6,645 nucleotides of DNA from an uncultured Leptolyngbya sp. (GTDB lineage Bacteria > Cyanobacteriota > Cyanobacteriia > Phormidesmidales > Phormidesmidaceae): assembly GCA_937899365.1 (NCBI GenBank), contig CALBPH010000352.1, forward strand, positions 1 to 6,645, given 5' to 3'. Numbering within the stretch: position 1 is the stretch's first letter; the number at the start of each line of letters is the position of its first letter. Under the pieces are notes generated by a model. It did not search any database. It saw nothing but the letters and a program-made list of their open reading frames with translations, and had not been told where the DNA came from. Below, one piece after another: positions 1-5,448 of the stretch. The position numbers and the translations under genes are program-made.

Positions 1-27
1 GTCGATTTCGAGGATTTTGGTTGCCAT
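1..27 (-). CDS. urtD: urea ABC transporter ATP-binding protein UrtD, first nine codons only
   Basis: An ATG at 27-25 on the minus strand opens a frame that reads MATKILEID to the window edge. Nothing diagnostic (Walker A, Q-loop, signature) is inside the window, so the name rests on position: it follows urtC on the same strand after a 30-bp gap, exactly where urtD sits in urtABCDE operons, and cyanobacterial UrtD proteins commonly begin with a short strand of the ILE(V/I) type. UrtD would be one of two cytoplasmic ATPases (with UrtE) energising urea import. No clear Shine-Dalgarno sequence precedes the ATG; the upstream bases are C-rich. The partial gene is certain as an open frame and likely as urtD. 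Confidence 0.72.
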
Positions 28-57
28 GGTGGGGTGCAATAATCGATGGTGTCGAGA

Positions 58-1209
58 TTATTTTCCGGCCAGTTCACGCTGTTCGCGTTTGACGTCGGGG
101 TCTAGCTCGATATCGGGATAGGTACTGAGTTGAGGTTGGAGACCTAGGAGATCACGGATCTGTCGGACAGCGTCATCGCGGAGCCAGCCCACAATCCCTT
201 TGGGTAATACGGTCACTACCAGCAAGAAGAGGGCTCCTTGGAAAAATAGCCACACTTCTGGAAACTGCTCACTCAACAGAGCCTGGGCCCAGTTGACCAC
301 GAGGGCACCGAGGACGGCACCGCCTAGGGTAGCCCGACCACCCACGGCAACCCAAATCACCATTTCAATGGAGAAGGCCACGCTCATGTACTGCGGGGTA
401 ATACCGCTGGATTGAACGGTGTAGAGAGCACCGGCCGCGCCCGCAATACCACCGGCAACGGCAAAGACGAGCACCTTAAACATGGCGGGGTTGTAGCCGG
501 AAAATCTGAGCCGGTTTTCATCGTCGCGAATGGCGATGAGCAATCGGCCAAAGCGGCCTCGGGTGAGCCAGCGACAGAGACCATAGGTGAGGGCAAGGGT
601 GATTACGGTGGCGACGTAGAAGGCAAACTGCATGCGATCGCTACCCACCTGCTGCCCAAATAGCAACGTCGTATCGGTGGTGAGACCGTTAGTGCCGTTA
701 ATCAGCTTTTGCTGGCCATTAAAAAAGTTAAAAAAGACCACCAGCATCGCCTGGGTCAAAATCGAGAAATAGACGCCTCGAATGCGGTTACGAAAGACCA
801 AATAGCCCAGCAACCCTGCCACCACGCCCGGCAGCACCACAATGGCAATCAGGGTAACCGGCAACGAGTAAAACGGCTGCCAGAACCACGGCAGCTCTGA
901 CACACCATACAGACCAAAGAATTCAGGAATGCCATCGCCCGCCAAATTGAGCTGTAGGTGCATGGCAAAGGCATAGCCACCCAGGGCAAAGAAGATCCCC
1001 TGGCCCAGACTTAGCAAGCCGGTATAACCCCAGATTAGATCCACCCCTAGGGCCACAATGGCCAACGCCAGAAATCGCCCCAGTAGGCCTAAGCGAAAAC
1101 CGCTCAGCAATAGGGGGGCAACAAAAATAAGCAAAAGAGTTAGGCCAATGACGATACCTGCTTCGAGGGTGCGTCTGCGTTTTTTGCCCACGGGTTTTGT
1201 TTCTATCAT
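58..1209 (-). CDS. urtC: urea ABC transporter permease UrtC
   Basis: This 383-residue inner-membrane protein is one of the two channel subunits of the UrtABCDE urea importer, in the LivM-like branch of the branched-chain amino acid/urea permeases (BPD_transp_2 family). A basic N-terminus (KKRRR near residues 9-13) is followed by repeated hydrophobic segments starting near residue 17. Family signatures visible are GLLSLGQGIFFALGGYA (near 64-80), RGVYFSILTQA, the cytoplasmic coupling-loop stretch IRDDENRLRFSGYNP, and VGGRATLGGAVLGALVVNW. The tail after the last membrane segment is charged and hydrophilic. The start is supported by GGAGG (complement of 1217-1221) seven bases upstream of the ATG. 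The urtB stop lies two bases before the ATG, so the two genes are probably translationally coupled. Length and motifs look complete and intact. Confidence 0.95.
   Translation of the reverse strand: MIETKPVGKKRRRTLEAGIVIGLTLLLIFVAPLLLSGFRLGLLGRFLALAIVALGVDLIWGYTGLLSLGQGIFFALGGYAFAMHLQLNLAGDGIPEFFGLYGVSELPWFWQPFYSLPVTLIAIVVLPGVVAGLLGYLVFRNRIRGVYFSILTQAMLVVFFNFFNGQQKLINGTNGLTTDTTLLFGQQVGSDRMQFAFYVATVITLALTYGLCRWLTRGRFGRLLIAIRDDENRLRFSGYNPAMFKVLVFAVAGGIAGAAGALYTVQSSGITPQYMSVAFSIEMVIWVAVGGRATLGGAVLGALVVNWAQALLSEQFPEVWLFFQGALFLLVVTVLPKGIVGWLRDDAVRQIRDLLGLQPQLSTYPDIELDPDVKREQRELAGK
634..641. repeat. HIP1 palindrome GCGATCGC
   Basis: A perfect GCGATCGC octamer inside urtC. HIP1 is strongly over-represented in many cyanobacterial genomes; its presence here is a lineage marker rather than a sign of local function. 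Confidence 0.85.
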
Positions 1210-1211
1210 CG

Positions 1212-2378
1212 TTATGCCTCCACCGAACGACCTTTTTGGGGGAATAAGCCAGCGGGCTTAACCTGCAAAAAGGCAATAATCAGGGCAAACACCAGCACCT
1301 TGGCCATACTGGTTGTTGCAAAGAATGTGGCCATATCGATCAAGGGCTGGAGAGCCTCGCTGGACGGCAGCATCAGCACCAAGGTACCAGACCCCAAAAT
1401 ATAGGAAACAATGCCAATGAGTAGGGCGGCAACAATACTGCCCACGAGCTTGCCGACGCCGCCCACGACAACCACCATAAAGGCATCCACAATATAGTTA
1501 CTGCCGAGGTTGGGGCCCACTGAACCTAGCAAGGTAACTGCACACCCGGCGATCCCAGCCAAACCAGAGCCGAGGGCAAAGGTGAGGGCATCCACTCGCT
1601 TGGTGGGAATACCCAGACAAGCACTCATGTCGCGGTTTTGGGTAACGGCTCGAATCCGTAAGCCCCAGGCGGACTTATTGAGAAACCAAAATGTCCCCAC
1701 CAGGCAAATAATCGTGAGTGCAATGATAAAAATGCGCGCGGCGGGAAAAGACAAGGTATCGGTAACACTGATACTGTCCTGTAGCCAGCTAGGGGCCGTC
1801 ACATCCACATTACGAGCACTAAACCAGGGTTTAGCCAGGGCATCACTCCCATTTAGAGAACGCCCCAGGGTAATACCGATACCGGCAGACAGCACCAAAA
1901 CAACAAAATTAGCCAGCTTCTGACGCGGTCCCAGGTTGGCAAACTTGTTCAAAGCGGCCCGCCCACCAAAGAGCAACAGACATACGGCCAAAATACCAAA
2001 GGTCATGGCCCAGCTGACACTGCGGACAAACTGCTGCAGGATGAGACTTACCCCCCAGGTGGCCAGCAGCGTCTCTAACGGTCGTCCGTAGAGCAGTCGA
2101 ATCACACTGCGCTCCAGCAATAATCCCACCAGGGCCGCCACAACAAATGAGAGGGGCAAGGCGGCAAAAATATAAAAATCTTGGGCTCCATCACCAAAGG
2201 ATTTGAACCCGTTTTGAACCACTTAGGTGGTGTAGGCCTCTAGCATCATCAGTTCTCCATGGGCCAGGTTAATCACCCCCATGAGGCCAAAGACAATGGC
2301 CAGCCCCAGGGCCACAATTAGGAGCACCGCGCCAATGCTGATGCCGTTAAATATGCCGTTGATTAAACCGTCAAGCAC
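1212..2378 (-). pseudogene. urtB: urea ABC transporter permease UrtB, interrupted by an in-frame stop
   Basis: UrtB is the LivH-like channel subunit paired with UrtC. Reading from GTG at 2378-2376 (AGG eight bases upstream) gives a typical start, LDGLINGIFNGISIGAVLL, a first membrane helix, and INLAHGELMML, then TAA at 2225-2223 (codon 52). The same frame continues straight on from GTG 2222 as VVQNGFKSFGDGAQDFYIF and stays open to 1212, with all later family hallmarks: LERSVIRLLYGRPLETLLATWG, LILQQFVRSVSW, the coupling-loop stretch RAVTQNRDMSACLGIP, and VVVVGGVGKLVGSIVAALLIG. There is no frameshift, only a nonsense codon. From memory, relatives read LGAYTTFVVQN here, so Glu47 (for Gly) is also unusual. 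The part from 2222 down gives 336 residues lacking the first helix. The residual length of about 388 codons matches normal UrtB. It may be a recent nonsense mutation, a sequence error, or less likely readthrough or re-initiation. Confidence 0.87.
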
Positions 2379-2463
2379 GACAATTACCTGCGAAATACGT
2401 TGACTGTTGCTTAGTTTGTTGTGAGAAAAAACGAATTTTTAACGGAAGCTATCAACCCAAATC

Positions 2464-2494
2464 AAAAAAGGGAAGGGTCACAGCGACCCTCCCC
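2464..2494 (-). terminator. intrinsic terminator or attenuator between urtA and urtB
   Basis: On the minus strand an inverted repeat, AGGGTC (2490-2485) with GACCCT (2479-2474), closes a five-base loop. After one mismatch the stem extends by three further G:C pairs (2494-2492 with 2472-2470). It is followed directly by six T residues (2469-2464). This is the form of a Rho-independent terminator. It lies 24 bp after the urtA stop and about 85 bp before the urtB start. Because no convincing promoter is visible before urtB, partial termination is the simplest reading: it would give more urtA than urtBC transcript, as is usual for binding proteins of ABC importers. Confidence 0.8.
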
Positions 2495-2517
2495 CTGTCA
2501 GCTAACTTACAAAAGCC

Positions 2518-3834
2518 TTAGGCTTCTTTGAACTTGCCACCCTTGGCTGGATCAGACCAGTCACAGGCATAGCCCTTGGTATCAGCCACATACTGGTTCC
2601 AGGGAATGGGAGTCACAGGACCATCGGTTGCGGAGACGATATCAAACAGACCGTCTTCACGAATTTCACCGATACGGACAGTCTTCGAGATGTGGTGGTT
2701 GGGGTTCATGGTGACCGTACCACCGGGAGCATCGAAGACTTGGCCGTAGGCAGCTTCACGCACAGCGGCAATATCAGTAGAGCCCGCTTTCTCGACCGCT
2801 TGCTTCCACAGATAGACCATGATGTAGGCCGCTTCCATGGGGTCGTTAGTAACGCGATCGTCACCATACTCAGCCTTAAAGTCGGAAACCCACTTCTCAT
2901 TCTCAGCGCTCTCAACTGTCTGGAAGTAGTTCCAAGCAGCGTAGTGGCCGGTGAGGAAGTCGGGACCAATGGTGCGGACTTCTTCTTCTGCAATACTCAC
3001 GGACATAACAGGGTACTTATCGGGACCCATGCCAGCACCTTTGAGTTGCTTAAAGAAGGCAACGTTGCTATCACCATTGAGGCTATTGAAGATCACACCG
3101 CCGTCGGGGAGAGCGGCTTTGATCTTAGTGATGATGGGGGTGACTTCGGTGTTACCCAGGGGCAGGTAGTCTTCACCGACGGTATTGCCGCCGTTGGCCT
3201 TCAGCTGCTCTTTGATAATGTTGTTGGCAGTCCGGGGGAATACATAGTCAGACCCCACGAGGAAGAAGTCAGTACCTTTATTCTCAAGCAGCCAGTCAAC
3301 GGCGGGCTCGATTTGCTGGTTGGGGGCAGCACCGGTGTAGAAGATGTTCTTGGAGCACTCTTGGCCTTCGTACTGTACGGGGTACCACAGCATGTGGTCC
3401 TTGGCTTCGAATACGGGCAGTACTTTCTTCCGGCTAGCAGAGGTCCAGCAGCCAAATACTACGGTGACCTGGTCCTGGTCAATTAGCTTTTCAGCTTTCT
3501 CAGCAAAGGTATCCCAGTCAGAAGCACCGTCTTCCTTAACGATTTCGATCTGCTTACCTAGAACACCGCCAGCCGCGTTGATTTCTTTGATTGCAAGCTC
3601 TTCAGCGTCTACTACGGTGGTCTCACTAATGGCCATGGTGCCACTCAGCGAGTGCAGAATACCCACCTTAATAGTATCGCCACCGCCAGCCGCTGCCGGG
3701 GCAGCTTCGCCTTCGGCTGGTGCAGTGGTGTCAGCAGCGGGGTCAGAACCACCACCACAGGCCTTGAGCAAAATGCTGGTACCTACGGCAGTAGAGCCGT
3801 ACACCAAAAATTTACGTCTATTAATCCTCGTCAT
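2518..3834 (-). CDS. urtA: urea ABC transporter substrate-binding lipoprotein UrtA
   Basis: UrtA binds urea outside the inner membrane and delivers it to UrtB/UrtC. The 438-residue protein starts with a twin-arginine-like signal (N5-R6-R7-K8-F9-L10), a short hydrophobic stretch, and a lipobox ending LLKAC with Cys26 as the likely lipidated residue. A low-complexity Gly/Ala/Pro/Glu linker follows to about residue 52. From about residue 53 (DTIKVGILHSLSGTMAISE) it is a type I periplasmic-binding fold of the Peripla_BP_5 / urea-amide class, with typical stretches such as FGCWTSASRKKVLPVFE, LWYPVQYEGQE, NIFYTGAAPNQQ and VGSDYVFPR. The length is normal. The start is set by AAGGA seven bases upstream and by the signal peptide. 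The gene has its own NtcA-type promoter and is followed by a terminator-like hairpin before urtB. No damage is seen. Confidence 0.96.
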   Translation of the reverse strand: MTRINRRKFLVYGSTAVGTSILLKACGGGSDPAADTTAPAEGEAAPAAAGGGDTIKVGILHSLSGTMAISETTVVDAEELAIKEINAAGGVLGKQIEIVKEDGASDWDTFAEKAEKLIDQDQVTVVFGCWTSASRKKVLPVFEAKDHMLWYPVQYEGQECSKNIFYTGAAPNQQIEPAVDWLLENKGTDFFLVGSDYVFPRTANNIIKEQLKANGGNTVGEDYLPLGNTEVTPIITKIKAALPDGGVIFNSLNGDSNVAFFKQLKGAGMGPDKYPVMSVSIAEEEVRTIGPDFLTGHYAAWNYFQTVESAENEKWVSDFKAEYGDDRVTNDPMEAAYIMVYLWKQAVEKAGSTDIAAVREAAYGQVFDAPGGTVTMNPNHHISKTVRIGEIREDGLFDIVSATDGPVTPIPWNQYVADTKGYACDWSDPAKGGKFKEA

Positions 3835-3936
3835 TGGGCGTTCCTTTTTAACGACTCACACACCGATGGAATCTACAAATAGGCGGCTGCAACAGAAGAT
3901 GCCACAGTTACCGTAGATACACTTATTCGCTCAGTG

Positions 3937-3978
3937 ATGTTAAGTCTTGGGGAAAGTGAAAATTGTAGCTTTTGATAC
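3937..3978 (-). promoter_or_regulatory. NtcA-activated (class II) promoter of urtA
   Basis: On the minus strand GTATCAAAAGCTAC (3978-3965) is a perfect match to the NtcA operator GTA-N8-TAC. Exactly 22 bases later is TAACAT (3942-3937), which fits the -10 form TAN3T. The 22-23 bp spacing is the known architecture of NtcA class II promoters, where the operator replaces the -35 box and NtcA with 2-oxoglutarate recruits RNA polymerase. Transcription would begin near 3930, giving a leader of roughly 95 nt before the urtA ATG. urt operons are established NtcA targets in cyanobacteria. This predicts induction when nitrogen is limiting and repression by ammonium. Confidence 0.9.
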
Positions 3979-3979
3979 T

Positions 3980-3993
3980 TTATTGATTTCTAC
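3980..3993 (-). promoter_or_regulatory. degenerate second NtcA-like site upstream of urtA
   Basis: On the minus strand GTAGAAATCAATAA matches GTA-N8-TAC except for the last base (TAA for TAC). Its centre is 15 bp upstream of the centre of the perfect operator. It lies in an AT-rich stretch where chance matches are easy, so it may be nothing. If bound, it would be an auxiliary NtcA site next to the main one. Confidence 0.25.
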
Positions 3994-4095
3994 AGATTTA
4001 ATTTTATTTTGATCCCCAGCATCTGTCATGACTGGTTTTAGGCAGTCTCAGGTGACTTCACCCTAACCCTGACGGTTTTAAGGCTTAATCAAATC

Positions 4096-4722
4096 CTAAG
4101 CAGATTGAGGTAAAGGCAACCGACCCTGAAACTGAATGAATTGCTGAATCGTTTCTAACCCGTGACTAGCTTTAAGGTTTGTAAATACGAAGGGTTTATC
4201 CTTACGCATGGTCTTGGTATCTCGATCCATGACGCTGAGATCGGCACCGACCATGGGGGCCAAGTCAATTTTATTAATGACCAGTAAGTCTGATTTGGTA
4301 ATGCCTGGGCCACCTTTGCGAGGGATTTTATCGCCAGCGGCTACATCGATGACATAGAGGGTAAGGTCTACCAGCTCTGGGCTGAAGGTAGCAGCCAGGT
4401 TATCGCCACCGCTTTCGACAAAGATTAAATCTAGATCGTCAAACCGCACTTCTAAATCTTCAATCGCCACTAAATTGAGGGAGGCATCTTCGCGGATAGC
4501 GGTGTGGGGACAGCCACCGGTCTCAACACCAACGATGCGGTTGTGGTCGAGTAGGGCCTGGCTACGCACCAAAAACTGGGCGTCTTCTTGGGTATAGATA
4601 TCGTTAGTCACCACGGCGATGGAATAGGTATCGCGCATGGATTTGCAGAGGGCATCAACGAGGGCGGTTTTGCCAGAGCCCACGGGACCGGCGACACCGA
4701 CACGATAAGGGGAGGAGGGCAT
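4096..4722 (-). CDS. ureG: urease accessory GTPase UreG
   Basis: UreG is the cytoplasmic SIMIBI-class GTPase that, with UreD/UreF/UreE, delivers nickel to the urease active site at the cost of GTP. In this 208-residue protein the P-loop GPVGSGKT is at residues 12-19, VVTNDIYTQEDAQFL follows near 37-51, the nickel/zinc-binding Cys-Pro-His is at 71-73 inside GVETGGCPHTAIREDASLN, ESGGDNLAATFSPEL begins at 103, and the guanine-specificity motif NKID is at 150-153. It lacks the His-rich N-terminal extension of some plant and actinobacterial forms, and its length is usual for the family. No strong Shine-Dalgarno precedes the ATG, but the P-loop position supports this start. It stands apart from other urease genes in this window and lies 261 bp upstream of urtA, linking urea uptake to urease maturation. 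It is outside the reach of the urtA NtcA promoter, which lies downstream of it. Confidence 0.96.
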   Translation of the reverse strand: MPSSPYRVGVAGPVGSGKTALVDALCKSMRDTYSIAVVTNDIYTQEDAQFLVRSQALLDHNRIVGVETGGCPHTAIREDASLNLVAIEDLEVRFDDLDLIFVESGGDNLAATFSPELVDLTLYVIDVAAGDKIPRKGGPGITKSDLLVINKIDLAPMVGADLSVMDRDTKTMRKDKPFVFTNLKASHGLETIQQFIQFQGRLPLPQSA

Positions 4723-4856
4723 GGGAAACGCAATTAATTTTTTGAGCTGTCACACGTTTTAAGATACAGGGGGTAGGCTGTGTCCAGCGTTAACACCATT
4801 AGCATTAGCTCCACCAGCATTAGCAATCTTATGAAAGGACATGGAGGAAAGCGAGC
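4723..4856. other. divergent intergenic region between ureG and the DUF192 gene
   Basis: This 134-bp spacer must hold the starts of ureG (leftward) and of the DUF192 gene (rightward). No GTA-N8-TAC operator and no convincing -35/-10 pair could be picked out; TAAGAT at 4760-4765 is a weak -10 candidate for the rightward direction. The hexamer ATTAGC occurs three times (4798-4803, 4804-4809 and 4819-4824), with a small possible ORF across it. The strong GGAGG at 4843-4847 belongs to the DUF192 start. Confidence 0.5.
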
Positions 4857-4860
4857 GTGA
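4780..4860 (+). CDS. possible 26-residue leader ORF overlapping the DUF192 start
   Basis: A GTG at 4780 opens a short frame reading MSSVNTISISSTSISNLMKG then HGGKRA, ending with TGA at 4858-4860. Its last bases overlap the DUF192 start in a GTGA arrangement, the form often seen in translationally coupled pairs. A purine-rich GGGGG at 4769-4773 sits six bases before the GTG and could serve as a ribosome site. The peptide is Ser/Ile-rich with an internal SIS repeat and a basic Gly-rich tail (KGHGGKRA). I do not recognise it. The frame is short enough to arise by chance, and the strong GGAGG before the DUF192 GTG would serve that gene alone. Confidence 0.3.
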   Translation: MSSVNTISISSTSISNLMKGHGGKRA

Positions 4861-5417
4861 GCGATTGGCGTAGACGGCAGTATTTGCCGCTGGTTGGACT
4901 ATGTTGTTTGTTACTGGCCTGCAGCACTCCAAACTCTGCTGAGACGGCTGAGATCGACCCAGCGTATCCTGTCGTAACATCAGAACCTGACCCTAACGAC
5001 GCTGATCTTTCTTCAATGCTGACTGGACCTGGTCAAGTGCTCCCCATTACGGCCCAAGCGATTATTGCGGGTGAAACCGTCGAGCTAGAGGTGGCTCAGA
5101 CGGCTCGACAGCAGCAGCTGGGGCTGATGCACCGCAAGGCCCTACCGGACAACCGGGGGATGTTGTTTCCCTTTAGCCCGGCTCGCCCCGTGGGCTTTTG
5201 GATGAAGAATGTGCCGGTGGGACTGGACATGGTGTTTTTATATCAAGGCCAGGTGCAGGGCATTGCTGAAGCCCCCCCCTGTGAAGCAGATCCTTGTCCT
5301 ACCTACAGTCCAGGTAGATTGCTGGTGGACAATGTGATTGAGCTGCGGATTGGCCGGGCAGCGGAACTGGGCCTGGAGGCAGGGGATCGGGTGGAGATTA
5401 CGTATTTGGAGCCGTAG
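4857..5417 (+). CDS. DUF192 (UPF0127) family lipoprotein
   Basis: This 186-residue protein is probably exported and lipid-anchored: basic RRR at residues 5-7, a hydrophobic core near 9-21, and lipobox LLAC with Cys22, followed by an acidic, disordered-looking linker to about residue 60. The DUF192 domain spans about 68-183, with the family's characteristic pieces GLMHRKALPDNRGMLFPF (89-106), FWMKNVPVGLDMVF (114-127), CPTY (147-150), VIEL (160-163) and a GDRVE end. The molecular function of DUF192 is not established; it is widespread in bacteria and archaea. The start is GTG, chosen because GGAGG lies nine bases upstream and the signal peptide begins there; upstream ATGs at 4831 and 4841 are out of frame. 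An eight-C run (5272-5279) keeps the frame intact. The stop codon falls inside a palindromic repeat. The gene is divergent from ureG and convergent with the aminotransferase. Confidence 0.9.
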   Translation: MSDWRRRQYLPLVGLCCLLLACSTPNSAETAEIDPAYPVVTSEPDPNDADLSSMLTGPGQVLPITAQAIIAGETVELEVAQTARQQQLGLMHRKALPDNRGMLFPFSPARPVGFWMKNVPVGLDMVFLYQGQVQGIAEAPPCEADPCPTYSPGRLLVDNVIELRIGRAAELGLEAGDRVEITYLEP

Positions 5418-5443
5418 GGGCGCACCATGGTGCACCCCTACGG
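5412..5443. repeat. palindromic repeat / hairpin between convergent genes
   Basis: CCGTAGGGG (5412-5420) pairs perfectly with CCCCTACGG (5435-5443). After one C/A mismatch the centre GCACCATGGTGC (5422-5433) is itself a perfect palindrome. The whole 32 bp can form a long hairpin on either strand. It contains the DUF192 stop (TAG 5415-5417) and ends five bases before the stop of the aminotransferase. It could act as a bidirectional terminator, but no T-tract follows on either side. From memory, GTAGGGG...CCCCTAC palindromes of this kind are scattered in many copies through cyanobacterial genomes, so I prefer an interspersed repeat that may double as a terminator. Confidence 0.8.
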
Positions 5444-5448
5444 GATGA

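Noticed and set aside
923..1276. 117-codon minus-strand frame spanning the urtB/urtC junction
   Set aside because: It overlaps the C-terminus of urtB and the N-terminus of urtC in another frame, and both of those have clear homology. The translation looks like a shifted read of the same DNA.
2379..2463. Separate promoter for urtB
   Set aside because: TTGATT/TTGATA-like and AT-rich pieces are present, but no pair with good spacing and a good -10 box was found, and no NtcA operator.
2692..3486. 264-codon open frame antisense to urtA
   Set aside because: It lies wholly within urtA, whose protein is unmistakable with signal peptide and full family length. The antisense frame shows no recognisable domain and is explained by the codon bias of urtA.
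3907..3920. GTT-N8-TAC, a near match to an NtcA operator in the urtA leader
   Set aside because: One consensus end is wrong and it lies downstream of the inferred transcription start. The perfect operator at 3965-3978 explains the promoter.
4045..4075. Inverted repeat around GGTGA/TCACC downstream of ureG as a terminator
   Set aside because: The centre leaves only a two-base loop, alternative pairings are short, and no T-tract follows on the ureG strand.
4034..4084. Imperfect direct repeat GGTTTTAGGC / GGTTTTAAGGC about 40 bp apart
   Set aside because: It is short, imperfect and in AT-rich spacer DNA; no associated site, array or gene suggests function.
4759..4980. 73-codon minus-strand frame rich in Asn/Ala/Gly
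   Set aside because: The NAGGANANGVNA pattern only mirrors the ATTAGC repeats in the spacer, and most of the frame is antisense to the DUF192 signal peptide. No ribosome site or family match is evident.
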